Below, in pieces: positions 25,701 through 38,752 of a stretch of 64,000 nt of DNA. Position 1 is the stretch's first letter; the number at the start of each line of letters is the position of its first letter. The DNA comes from Elephas maximus indicus (taxonomy: Eukaryota; Chordata; Mammalia; Proboscidea; Elephantidae). Made by a program: the position numbers and the translations under genes. Under the pieces are notes generated by a model. It was not told the DNA's origin, did no database searches, and saw nothing but the letters and a program-made list of their open reading frames with translations. The stretch lies in NCBI RefSeq assembly GCF_024166365.1, contig NC_064822.1, forward strand, positions 108,062,823 through 108,126,822. The letters run 5' to 3'.

Positions 25701-27065
25701 CTGATGCACACCTTTCCTGACTTTAAACCAATCAGTATACCCTTGTTCTGTCCGAACAACTGCCTCTTCATCTATGTAAAGGTTCCTCATGAGCACAATG
25801 AAGTGTTCTGGAATTCCCATTCTTTGCAGTGTTACCCATAGTTTGTTATGATCCACAAAGTCGAATGCCCTTGCATAGTCAATAAAACACAGGTAAACAT
25901 CCTTCTGGTATTCTCTGCTTTCAGCCAGGATCCATCTGACACCAGCAGTGATATCCCTGGTTCCACATCCTTTTCTTAAACCGGCCTGAATTTCTGGCAG
26001 TTCCCTGTCGATATCCTGCTGCAGCCGTTTTTGAATGATCTTCAGCAAAATTTTGATTGCGTGTGTTGTTAATGATATTGTTCTATAATTTCCACATTCG
26101 GTTGGATCACCTTTCTTGGGAATAGGCATAAATATGGATGTTTTCCAGTCAGTTGGCCAGGAAGCTGTCTTCCATATTTCTTGGCATAGACGAGTGAGCA
26201 CCTCCAGCGCTGCATCTGTTTGTTGAAACATCTCAATTGATATTCCATCGATTCCTGGAGCCTTGATTTTCACCAATGCCTTCAGAGAAGCTTGGACTTC
26301 TTTCTTCAGTACCATCAGTTCCTGATCATATGCCACCTCTTGAAATGAACATTGACTAATTCTTTTTGGTATAATGACTCTGCATTCCTTATGAGTCGGA
26401 ATTGACTCGATGGCAACGGGTATTCCTTCCATCTTCTTTTGATGCTTCCTGGGTCGTTTAATATTTTCCCCATAGAATCCTTCGCTATTGCAACTTGAGG
26501 CTTGAATTTTTTCTCCAGCTCTTTCGGCTTGAGAAATGCCGACGTGTTCTTCCCTTTTGATTTTCCATCTCCAACTCTTTGCACATGTCATTATAATACT
26601 TTGTCTTCTTGAGCTGCCCTTTGAAATCTTCTGTTCGGTTCTTTTACTTCATCAATTCTTCCTTTTGCTTTAGCTGCTTTACGTTTGAGAGGAAATTTCA
26701 GAGTCTCCTCTGACATCCATCTTGGTCTGTTCTTTCTTTCCTGTCTTTTCAATGACCTTTTGCTTTCTTCATGTATGATGGCCTTGATGTCATTCCACAA
26801 CTCGTCTGGTCTTTGGTCACTAGTGTTCAATGAGTCAAATCTATTCTTCAGATGGTCTCTAAATTCAGGTGGGATATGCTTAAGGTCATATTTTGGCTCT
26901 TGTGGACTTCCTCTGATTTTCTTCAGTTTCAGCTTGAACGTGCATGTGAGCAATTGATGGTCTGTTCCACAGTCGGCCCCTGGCCTTGTTCTGACTGATG
27001 ATATTGAGCTTTTCCATCATCTCTTTCCACAGGTGTAGTCAATTTGATTTCTGTATGTTCTATCT

Positions 27066-30000
27066 TCCAGCATCACCCCCACGTGTCTGTCAGTTTGTCA
27101 TACTGTGGGGGCTTGTGCGTTGCTGTGATCCTGGAAGTTATGCCACCGGTATTCAGATATCAGCAGGGTCACCCATGGAGGACAGGTTTCAGCTGAGCTT
27201 TCAGACTAAGATAGACTAGGAAGAAGGACCCGGCAGTCTACTTCTGAAAAGCATTAGCCGGTGAAAACCTTATGAATAGCAGTGGAACGTTGTCTGATAT
27301 AGTGCTGAAAGATGAGTTCCCCAGGTTGGAAGGCACTCAAAAGATGACCGGGGAAGAGCTGCCTCCTCAAAGTAGAGTCAACCTTAATGACGTGGATGGA
27401 GTAAAGCTTTCAGGACCTTCATTTGCTGATGTGGCATGACTCAAAATGAGAAGAAACAGCTGCAAATATCCATTAATGATTGAAACCTGGAATGTACGAA
27501 GTATGAATCTAGGAAAATTGGAAATTGTCAAAAATGAAATGGAACACATAAACATCGATATCCTAGGCATTAGTGAGCTGAAATGGACTGGTATTGGCCA
27601 TTTTGCATCGAACAGTTATATAGTGTACTATGCTGGGAATGACAACTCGAAGAGGAATGGTGTAGCATTCATCGTGAAAAAGAATGTTACAAGATCTATC
27701 CTGAAGTACAACGCTGTCAGAGATAGGATAATATCCATACGCCTTCAAGGAAGACCAGTTAATAGGACTATTATTCAAATTTATGCACCAACCACTAAGG
27801 CCAAAGATGAAGAAATAGACGATTTTTATCAGCTGCTCCAGTCTGAAATTGATGGAACATGCAATCGAGATGCATTGATAATTACTGGAGATTGGAATGC
27901 AAAAGTTGGAAACAAAGAAGAAGGATCAGTAGTTGGAAAATATGGCCTTGGTGATGGAAACAATGCCGGAGATCAAATGATAGAATTTTGCAAGACCAAC
28001 AACTTCTTCATTGCAAATACCTTCTTTCACCAACATGAACGGCAACTATACACATTTGGATCTCACCAAATGGAACACACAGAAATCAAATTGACTACAT
28101 CTGTTGAAAGAGATGATGGAAAAGCTCAATATCATCAGTCAGAACAAGGCCAGGGGCCGACTGTGGAACAGACCATCAATTGCTCACATGCACGTTCAAG
28201 CTGAAACTGAAGAAAATCAGAGCAAGTCCATGAGAGCCAAAATATGACCTTGAGTATGTCCCACCTGAATTTAGAGACCATCCGAAGAACAGATTTGATG
28301 CACTGAACACTAGTGACCAAAGAGCAGATGAGTTGTGGAATGACATAGAGGACATCATCCATGAAGAAGGCAAGAGGTCACTGAAAAGACAGGAAAGAAA
28401 GAAAAGACCGAGATGGATGTCAGAGGAGACTCTGAAGCTTGCTTTTGAGAGTCAAGCAGCTAAAGCAAAAGGAAGAATTGATGAAGTAAAAGAACTGAAC
28501 AGAAGATTTCAAAGGGTCTCTCGAGAAAAAACAAAGTAAAGTATTATAATGACATGTGCAAAGAGCTGGAGATGGAAAACCAAAAGGGAAGAACACGCTC
28601 GGTGTTTCTCAAGCTGAAAGAACTGAAGAAAAAATTCAAGCCTTGAGTTGCAATAGTAAAGGATTCCATGGGGAAAATATTAAACGATTCAGGAAGCATC
28701 AAAAGAAGATGGAAGGAATACACAGAGTCATTATACCAAAAAGAATTAGTCGATGTTCAACTATTTCAAGAGATCGCATCTGATCAGGAACTGAGGGTAC
28801 TGAAGGAAGAAGTCCAAGCTGCTCTGAAGGCACTGGCGAAAAACAAGGCTCCAGGAACTGATGGAATATCAATTGAGATGTTTCAAAAAACACATGCAGG
28901 GCTGCCAAGAAATATGGAAGACAGCTTCCTGGCCAACCGACTGGTACAAATCCATATTTATGCCTATTCCCAAGAAAAGTGATCCAACCGAATTTGGTAA
29001 TTATAGAACAATATCATTAACATCACACGCAAGCAAAATTTTGCTGAAGATCATTCAAAAACGGCTGCAGCAGGATATGGACAGGGAACTGGCAGAAATT
29101 CACGCTGGTTTCAGAAGAGGACGTGGAACCAGGGATATCACTGCTGGTGTCAGATGGATCCTGGCTGAAAGCAGAGAATACCAGAAGGATGTTTACCTGT
29201 GTTTTATTGACTATGCAAGGGCATTCGACTTTGTGGATCATAACAAACTATGGGTAACACTGCAAAGAATGGGAATTCCAGAACACTTCATTGTGCTCAT
29301 GAGGAACCTTTACATAGATGAAGAGGCAGTTGTTCGGACAGAACAAGGGTATACTGATTGGTTTAAAGTCAGGAAAGGTGTGCATCAGGGTTGTATTCTT
29401 TCACCATACCTATTTAATCTGTATGCTGAGCAAATAATACGAGAAGCTGGACTATATGAAGAACAGGGCATCAGGATTGGAGGAAGACTCATTAACAACC
29501 TGCATCTCTTATGCAGATGACACAACCTTGCTTGCTGAAAGTGAAGAGGACTTGAAGCACTTACTAATGAAGATCAAAGACCATAGCCTTCAGTATGGAT
29601 TACACCTCAACATAAAGAAAATAAAAATCCTCACAACTGGGCCAATGAGCAACATCATGATAAACGGAGAAAAGACTGAAGTTGTCAAGGATTTCATTTT
29701 ACTTGGATCCACAATCAACAGCCATGGAAGCAGCAGTCAAGAAATCAAAAGATGCATTGCATTGGGTAAATCTGCTGCAAAGGATCTCTTTAAAGTGTTG
29801 AAGAGCAAAGATGTCACCCTGAAAACTAAGGTGCGCCTGACCCAAGCCATGGTATTTTCAATCACATCATATGCATGTGAAAGCTGGACAATGAATAAGG
29901 AAGACCAAAGGAGAGTTGACGCTTTTGAATTGTGGCGTTGGCAAAGAATATTGAATATACCATGGACTGCCAAAAGAGTGAACAAGTCTGTCTTGGAAGA

Positions 30001-30288
30001 AGTGTGACCAGAATGCTCCTTAGAGGCAAGGATGGAGAAGCTGCATCTTACATACTTTGGACTTGTTGTCAGGAGGGATCAGTCCCTGGAGAAGGACGTC
30101 ATGCTTGGCAGAGTACAGGGTCAGCGGAAAAGAGCAAGACCCTCAATGAGGTGAATTGACACAGTGGCTGCAACAATGAACTCAAGCATATCGATTATAA
30201 GGATGGTGCAGGACCAGGCAGTGTTTCGTTCTGTTGTGCGTTGGGTCGCTATGAGTCTGAACCGACTCGAGGGCACCTAACAACAACG
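27066..30288 (+). mobile_element. Inner RTE LINE (copy B), full length, inserted in copy A/C
   Basis: A plus-strand RTE of 3,223 bp, from the 5' UTR to the terminal CACCTAACAACAAC. Imperfect target-site duplications TGTTCTATCT (27,056-27,065) and TGTTCCGTCT (30,289-30,298) mark its insertion into copy A/C. An APE-type endonuclease reads open at 27,446-28,204 (METWNVRS- and ITGDWNAKVG-type motifs). The RT is broken by frameshifts; large open parts lie at 28,861-29,520 and 29,456-30,007, the latter containing YADD. Relatively young from its similarity to other copies, but not coding-competent. Confidence 0.88.
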
Positions 30289-30852
30289 TGTTCCGTCTGG
30301 CGAGATCCATGTGTATAGTCGCCGTTTATGTTGGTGAAAGAAGGTATTTGCAGTGAACAAGTTGTTGGTCTTGCAAAATTTATCATTTGATCTCTGGCAT
30401 TGTTTCTATCACCAAGGCCATATTTTCCAACTACTGATCCTTCTTCTTTGTTTCCAACTTTCGCATTCCAATCGCCAGTAATTATCAATGCATCTTGATT
30501 GCATGTTCCATCAATTTCAGACTGGAGCAGCTGATAAAAATCGTCTATTTCTTCATCTTTGGCCTTAGTGGTTGGTGCATAAATTTGAATAATAGTCCTA
30601 TTAACTGGTCTTCCTTGTAGGCGTATGGATATTATCCTACCATTGACAGCGTTGTACTTCAGGATAGATCTTGAAATGTTCTTTTTGACGATGAATGCAG
30701 CACCACTCCTCTTCAAGTTGTTATTCCGAACAAAGTAGACTATATGATTGTCTAATTCAAAATGGCCAATACCAGTCGATTTCAGGTCAGCAATGCCTTT
30801 TTTTTTTTTTTTTTTTGCCTAGGATATCAATGTTTATGCATTCCATTTCATT

Positions 30853-33800
30853 CTTTTTTTTACCTGTGTTTTATTTTTTTTAACTTTTTTTGAGCTTCAA
30901 GTGAATGTTTACAAATCAAGTCAGACTGTCACATATAAGTTTATATACGCCTTACTCCATACCCCCACTTGCTCTCCCCCTAATGAGTCAGCCCTTCCAG
31001 TCTCTCCTTTCGTGACAATTTCTCCAGCTTCCAACTCCCTCTATCCTCCCATCCCCCCTCCAGACAGGAGATGCCAACACAGTCTCAAGTGTCCACCCGA
31101 TACAAATAGCTCACTCTTCATCAGCATCTCTCTCCTACCCACTGTCCAGTCCCTTCCATGTCTGATGAGTTGTCTTCGGGAATGGTTCCTGTCCTGGGCC
31201 AACAGAAGGTTTGGGGACCATGACCGCCCGGATTCCGCTAGTCTCAGTCAGACAATTAAGTATGGCCTTTTTGTGAGAATTTGGGGTCTGCATCCCACTG
31301 ATCTCCTGCTCCCTCAGGGGTTCTCTGTTGTGCTCACTGTCAGGGCAGTCATCGGTTGTGGCCGGGCACCATCTAGTTCTTCTGGTCTCAGGATGATGTA
31401 AGTCTCTGGTTCATGGGGCCCTTTCTGTCTCTTGGGCTCATAGTTATCGTGTGACCTTGGTGTTCTTCATTCGCCTTTGATCCAGATGGGTTGAGACCAA
31501 TTGATGCGTCTTAGATCGCCGCTTGTTAGCATTTAAGACACCAGATGCCACATTTCAAAGTGGGATGCAGAATGTTTTCATAATAGAATTATTTTGCCAA
31601 TTGACTTAGAAGTCCCCTTAAACCATGGTCCCCAAACCCCCGCCCTTGCTCCACTGACCTTTGAAGCATTCAGTTTATCCTGGAAACTTCTTTGTTTTTG
31701 GTCCAGTCCAGTTGAGCTGACCTTCCATGTATTGAGTATTGTCCTTCCCTTCACCTAAAGTAGTTCCTATCTACTAATTAATCAGTAAAAAACCCTATCC
31801 CACCCTCCCTCCCTCCCCGCTTCGTAACCACAAAAGTATGTGTTCTTCTCAGTTTAAACTATTTCTCAAGATCTTACAATAGTGGTCTTGTACAATATTT
31901 GTCCTTTTCCCTCTGACTAATTTCGCTCAGCATAATGCCTTCCAGGGTCCTCCATGTTATGAAATGTTTCACAGATTCGTCACTGTTCTTTATCGATGAG
32001 TAGTATTCCATTGTGTGAATATACCACAATTTATTTAACCATTCATCCATTGATGGACACCTTGGCTGCTTCCAGCTTTTTGCTATTGTAAACACAGCTG
32101 CAATAAACATGGGTGTGCATATATCTGTTTGTGTGAAGGCTCTTATTTCTCTAGGGTATATTCCGAGCAGTGGGATTTCTGGGTTGTATGGTAGTTCTAT
32201 TTCTAACTTTTTAAGATAACGCCAGATAGATTTCCAAAGTGGTTGTACCATCTTACATTCCCACCAGCAGTGTATAAGAGTTCCAATCTCTCCGCAGCCT
32301 CTCCAACATTTATTATTTTGTGTTTTTTGGATTAACGCCAGCCTTGTTAGAGTGAGATGGAATCTCATCGTGGTTTTAATTTGCATTTCTCTAATGGCTA
32401 ATGATCGAGAGCATTTTCTCATGTATCTGTTAGCTGCCTGAATATCTTCTTTAGTGAGGTGCGTGTTCATATCCTTTGCCCACTTCTTGATCGGGTTGTT
32501 TGTCTTTTTGTGGTTGAGTTTTGACAGAATCATACAGATTTTAGAGATCAGGCGCTGGTCGGATATGTCATAGCTGAAAATTCTTTCCCAGTCTGTAGGT
32601 GGTCTTTTTACTCTTTTGGTGAAGTCTTTAGATGAGCATAGGTGTTTGATTTTTAGGAGTTCCCAGTTATCTGGTTTCTCTTTGTCATTTTTGGTAATGT
32701 TTTGTATTCTGTTTATGCCTTGTATTTTTTTTTTTTTTTATGCCTTGTATTATGGCTCCTAAGGTGGTCCCTATTTTTTCTTCCATGATCTTTATTGTTT
32801 TAGTCTTTATGTTTAGGTCTTTGATCCACTTGGAGTTAGTTTTTGTGCTTGGTGTGAGGTATGGGTCCTGTTTCATTTTTTTGCAAATGGATATCCAGTT
32901 ATGCCAGCACCATTTGTTAAAAAGACTATCTTTTCCCCAATTAACTGACACTGGGCCTTTGTCAAATATCAGCTGCTCATATGTGGATGGATTTATATCT
33001 GGGTTCTCAATTCTGTTCCACTGGGTATGTGTCTGTTGTTGTACCAGTACCGGGCTGTTTTGACTACTGTGGCTGTATAATAGGTTCTGAAATCAGGTAG
33101 AGTGAGGCCTCCCACTTTATTCTTCTTTTTCGGTAACGCTTTCCTTATCCGAGGCTTCTTTCCCTTCCATATGAAGTTGGTGATTTGTTTCTCCATCACA
33201 TTAAAAAATGTCATTGGAATTTGGATCGGAAGTGCATTGTATGTATAGATGGCTTTTGGTAGAATAGACATTTTTACTATGTTAAGTCTTCCTATCCATG
33301 AGCAAGGTATGTTTTTCCACTTAAGTAGGTCCTTTTTAGTTTCTTGTAGTAGTGCTTTGTAGTTTTCTTTGTATAGGTCTTTTACATCTCTGGTAAGATT
33401 TATTCCTAAGTATTTTATCTTCTTGGGGGCTACTGTGAATGCTATTGATTTGGTGATTTCCTCTTCGATGTTCTTTTTGTTGGTGCAGAGGAATCCAAGT
33501 GATTTTTGTATGTTTATCTTATAACCTGAGACTCTTCCAAACTCTTCTATTAGTTTCAGTAGTTTTCTGGAGGATTCCTTAGGGTTTTCTGTGTATAAGA
33601 TCATGTCATCTGCAAATAGAGGTAATTTTACTTCCTCCTTGCCAATCCGGATGCCCTTTATTCCTTTGTCTAGCCTAATTGCTCTGGCTAGGACCTCTAG
33701 CACAATGTTGAATAAGAACGGTGATAAAGGGCATCCTTGTCTGGTTTCCGTTCTCATGGGAAATGCTTTCAGGGTTTCTCCATTTAGAGTGATGTTGGCT

Positions 33801-36800
33801 GTTGGCTTTGTATAAAAAGATGCCCTTTATTATGTTGAGGAGTTTTCCTTCAATTCCTATTTTGGTGAGAGTTTTTATCATAAATGGGTGTTGGACTTTG
33901 TCAAATGCCTTTTCTGCATCAATTGATAAGATCACGTGGTTTTTGTTTTATTTATACGGTGGATCACATTAATGGTTTTTCTAATATTAAACCAGCCTTG
34001 CGTACCTGGTATAAATCCCACTTGGTCATGGTGGATTATTTTTTTGATATGTTATTGAATTCTATTGGCTAGAATTTTGTTGAGGATTTTTGCATCTATG
34101 TTCATGAGGGATATACGTCTGTAATTTTCTTTTTTTGTGATGTCTTTACCTGGTTTTGGTATCAGGGAAATGGTGGCTTCACAGAATGAGTTGGGTAGTA
34201 TTCCGTCATTTTCTATGCTTTGAAATACCTTTAGTAGTAGTGGTGTTAACTATTCTCTGAAAGTTTGGTAGAACTCTGCAGTGAAGCCGTCCGGGCCAGG
34301 TTTTTTTTTTTGTTGGGAGTTTTTTGATTACCGTTTCAATCTCTTTTTTTGTTATGGGTCTATTTAGTTGTTCTACTTCTGATTGTGTTAGTTTAGGTAG
34401 GTAGTGTTTTTCCAGGAATTCATCCGTTTCTTCCAGGTTTGCAAATTTGTTAGAGTACAATTTTTCGTAATAATCTGATATGATTCTTTTAATTTCAGTT
34501 GGGTCTGTTGTGATGTGGCCCATCTCGTTTCTTATTCGGGTTATTTGTTTTCTTTCCTGTATTTCTTTTGTCAGTCTGGCCAAAGGATTATCAATTTTGT
34601 TAATTTTTTCAAAGAACCAGCTTTTGGCTTTGTTACTTCTTTCAGTTGTTTTTCTGTTCTCTAATTCATTTAGTTCAGCTCTAATTTTTATTATTTGTTT
34701 TCTTCTGGTGCCTGATGGATTCTTTTGTTGCTCACTTTCTATTTGTTCAAGTTGTAGGGACAGTTCTCTGATTTTGGCCCTTTCTTCTTTTTCTATGTGT
34801 GCATTTATCGATATAAATTGACCTCTGAGCTCTGCTTTTGCTGTGTCCCAGAGGTTTTGATAGGAAGTATTTTCGTTCTCGTTGCATTCTATGAATTTCC
34901 TTATTCCCTCCTTAATGTCTTCTATAACCCAGTCTTTTTTCAGGAGGGTATTGTTCAGTTTCCAAATATTTGATTTCTTTTCCCTAATTTTTCTGTTATT
35001 GATTTCCACTTTTATGGCCTTGTGGTCTGAGAAGATGCTTTATAATATTTCGATGTTTTGGATTCTGCAAAGGTTTGTTTTATGACTTAATATGTGGTCT
35101 ATTCTAGAGAATGTTCCATGTGTGCTAGAAAAAAAAGTATACTTTGCAGCAGTTCAGTAGAGAGTTCTGTATAAGTCAATGAGGTCAAGTTGGTTGATTG
35201 TAGTAATTAGGTCTTCGTGTCTCTATTGAGCTTCTTACTGGATGTCCTGTCCTTCTCCGAAAGTGGTGTGTTGAAGTCTCCTACTATAATTGTGGAGGTG
35301 TCTATCTCACTTTTCAGCCTGTTAAAATTTGTTTTATGTATCTTGCACCCCTGTCATTGGGTGCATAAATATATAATATGGTTGTATCTTCCTGGTCCAT
35401 TGTCCCTTTTATCATTATGTAGTGTCCTTCTTTATCCTTTGTGGTAGATTTAACTTTAAAGTCTATTTTGTCAGAAATTAATATTGCTACTCCTGCTCTT
35501 TTTTGCTTATTGTTTGCTTGATATATTTTTTTCCATCCTTTGAGTTTTAGTTTGTGTCTCTAAGTCTAAGGTGTGTCTCTTGTAGGCAGCATATAGACGG
35601 ATCATGTTTCTTTATCCAGTCTGAGACTCTCTGTCTCTTTATTGGTGCATTTAGTCCATTTACATTCAGCGTAAGTATAGATAAGTATGTGTTTAGTGTT
35701 GTCATTTTGATGCCTTTTTATGTGTGTTGTTGACAATTTCATTTTTCCACTTACTTTTTTGTGCTGAGATGTTTTTCTTTGTAAATTGTGTGTTCCTCAT
35801 TTTCATAGTATTTGACTTTATATTTGCTGAGTCGTTATGTTTTTCTTGGTTTTTATTTTGAGTTATGGAGTTGTTTTACCTCTTTGTGGTTACCTTAATA
35901 TTTACCCCTTTTTTTCTAAGTAAAAACCTAACTTGTATTGTCCTATATCGCCTTGTATCCCTCTCCATATGGCAGTTCTATACCACCTGTATTTAGTCCC
36001 TCTTTTTGATTATTGTAATCTTTTACATATTGACTTCAATGATTCCCTGTTTTGAGCATTTTTTTTAATTAATCTTAATTTGTTTTTGTGATTTCCCTAT
36101 TTGAGTTGATATCAGGATGTTATGTTCTGTGACCTTGTGTTGTGCTGGTATCTGATATTATTGGTTTTCTGACCAATTTCCTTTAGTATTTCTTGTAGCT
36201 TTGGTTTGGTTTTTGCAAATTCTCTAAGCTTGTGTTTATCTGTAAATATCTTAATTTCACCTTAATATTTCAGAGAGAGTTTTGCTGGATATATGGTCCT
36301 TGGCTGGCAGTTTTTCTCCTTCAGTGCTCTGTATATGTCATCCCATTGCCTTCTTGCCTGCATGGTTTCTGCCGAGTAGTCTGAGCTTATTCTTATTGAT
36401 TCTCCCTTGAAGGAGACCTTTCTTTTATCCCTGGCTGCTTTTACAATTTTCTCCTTATCTTTGGTTTTGGCAAGTTTAGTGATAATATGTCTTGGTGTTT
36501 TTCTTTTTGGATCAATCTTAAATGGGGTTCAATGAGCATCTTGGATAGATATCCTTTCGTCTTTCATGATGTCAGGGAAGTTTTCTGTCAGCAGATCTTC
36601 AACTATTCTCTCTGTGTTTTCTGTCGTCCCTCCCTGTTCTGGGACTCCAATCACATGCAAGTTATCCTTCTTGATAGAGTCCCACATGATTCTTAGGGTT
36701 TCTTCATTTTTTTAAATTCTTTTATCTGATTTTTTTTCAGCTGTATTGGTATTAATTCCCTGGTCCTCCAGATTTCCCACTCTGCATTCTAATTGCTCAA

Positions 36801-38752
36801 GTCTGCCTCTGACTTCCTATTGCATTGTCTAATTCTGTAATTTTATTGTTAATCTTTTGGATTTTTGAATGCTGTCTCTCTATGGATTCTTGCAACTTAT
36901 TAATTTTTCCACTATGTTCTTGAATAATCTTTTTGAGTTCTTCAACTGCTTTATCAGTGTGTTCCTTGGCTTTTTCTGCAGATTGCCTTATTTCATTTCT
37001 GAGGTCATCCCTGATGTCTTGAAGCATTCTGTATATTAGTTTTTTATATTCTGTATCTGATAATTCCAAGATTGTATCTTCATTTGGGAAAGATTTTGAT
37101 TCTTTAGTTTGGGGGGTTGTAGAAGCAGTCATGGTCTGCTTCTTTATGTGGTTTGATATCGACTGCTCTCTCCGAGCCATCACTAAGATATTGTAGTGAT
37201 TTATTCTATATTTGCTCACTGAGTCTTATCTTGTTTTATTTTCTTTCAATATACGTGGATGGGCTGCTAGATTGCGCTGTCTTGATTGTTGTAGCCCTTG
37301 ACTCACTTATGACCTATTACCAGCTGGTTTGGGCTGTTACCAGATATATATGCCTGAGTCCATTCACTATTCTTGAGTAGAATCTGATTTTGGGTCATCA
37401 AGTGTGTGATGCACACTGTCACCTATTCACCTTGAGAAGTAGTGGTGATAGTTGTGTGCACCAGAGTCTAGTAGCAGCTGGGGTTCACACTCCGGGGGGG
37501 ACAGGATGCTGACAGGCTTCCCCCAAGTGTCAGTGAGGTAGGTGTGCCTCTATTCCTAAAGCACCTTGGTGGGTGGGCTCTGCAGCTGTACCTTAGGCCC
37601 CCAATGCAAGTACCTCTACAGATTAGTAGGTGTCACCCTCCTTAGATCCCTAAGGCAGGAGGCTAGGTGGTCTGGGGGGAGCTTCAGCCCTCAGTTCCCT
37701 GTTGTGGGTCAGTGAGGGCTCTGTTGAATATGCAGAGATATCAGACCTGGGAAACTTGTCTTTCCAGTAAATCCGCTAAAACAAATGCAGTCAGATCCCT
37801 ATCAGAAATGCCTTTGCATTATAATAGCCACCTTGTTCCCTGTAGGGATGAAAGCCCAAGACTGTGGATCACATATGCTTGGCTGGAGCTGGTTCTGTGT
37901 TTTTAGTCCAATTAGGGAAGGATTTTTGGTCCCTGGATTTTTTGTGGTTGCTTCTCTCAGGCCAGAAGAATGGGTTAGGAAAAGACCAAAAAAAAAAAAA
38001 AAAAGGAAAAGAAAAACCGCGGAGCAGTTCTCCCTCTGGCTCAGGAAATTCCAATGTTAATGAAGCCGCCTGGGAAGGGGAGGGGAGGGGAGGGTTCAGA
38101 AAAACAGGATAGAGTAGCACCCCGGAATACAGACAAAGTTACTTATCTTGCTTGGGATGACTGTTTTATCTGAGATTCCTGAAGGGCGTATCACCTGTGT
38201 GCCCTGGCTGGGTAGAGATTGCCCCTGAGGGTCAGGTCCACATGCCCTGCTTGTGCTGTCTCAGAAGCCGCGGTCAGTTCCTCTGCTGCCAGTCCAAAAC
38301 CCAGCATCAAGGTTCCCTGGCTGGGACACTGCACTCCCGGCTCCAAAAACAGTCGCTGCCTCCCAGCGACTTCTCCTCCCACCAGCCACGTCGCTGCACT
38401 GCCCGTGATGACTGGCTGGGCCCCCTCCCGAGGTCAGTTCAGGGGGCTGGGGCTGCGCCCTGTGTTTGCACCGTCACAGGATGTGGTGCTCAGCTCCCCT
38501 GCACCCAGTCCAAAGCCCAGTGCCAAGGTTCCTCGGCTGGGACGCTGGCTCCAGGCTCCGAAAACAGTTGCTGCTTCCCCGTAGTTGTTTGTTCTCAGTC
38601 TCTGTCACTCAGGTCAACTTTTTAAATCTGTGTTTGTTGGTCAGGGTTCGTAGATTGTCATGTATGTGATCGATTCACTTGTTTTTCCGAGTCTTTGTTG
38701 CAAGAGGGATCCGAGGTAGCGTCTACCTAGTCAGCCATCTTGCCCCCCCTTC
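30853..38752 (-). mobile_element. Full-length L1 LINE inserted in the outer RTE
   Basis: An approximately 7.9-kb minus-strand L1. The 5' end (near 38,748) begins with a G-run and CAAGATGGC, and the 5' UTR runs to about 37,220. ORF1 begins at 37,177 in the first part of an open stretch to 36,797 (coiled-coil region rich in K/E/Q), then is broken. ORF2 is split among 34,206-35,009, 32,993-33,757 (RT with FADD) and 31,874-32,533 (C-terminal region). The 3' UTR and A-tail lie at 30,853-31,870. The 11-bp target-site duplication TCCATTTCATT is at 30,842-30,852 and 38,753-38,763. Frameshifts and an internal poly(T) insertion make it inactive. Confidence 0.88.

Noticed and set aside
25569-26591. 340-residue reverse-transcriptase frame as a host gene
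   Set aside because: Part of an RTE LINE with target-site duplications and broken frames, not a domesticated gene.
32993-33757. 254-residue RT frame with FADD as a separate gene
   Set aside because: Fragment of L1 ORF2 inside a full-length L1.
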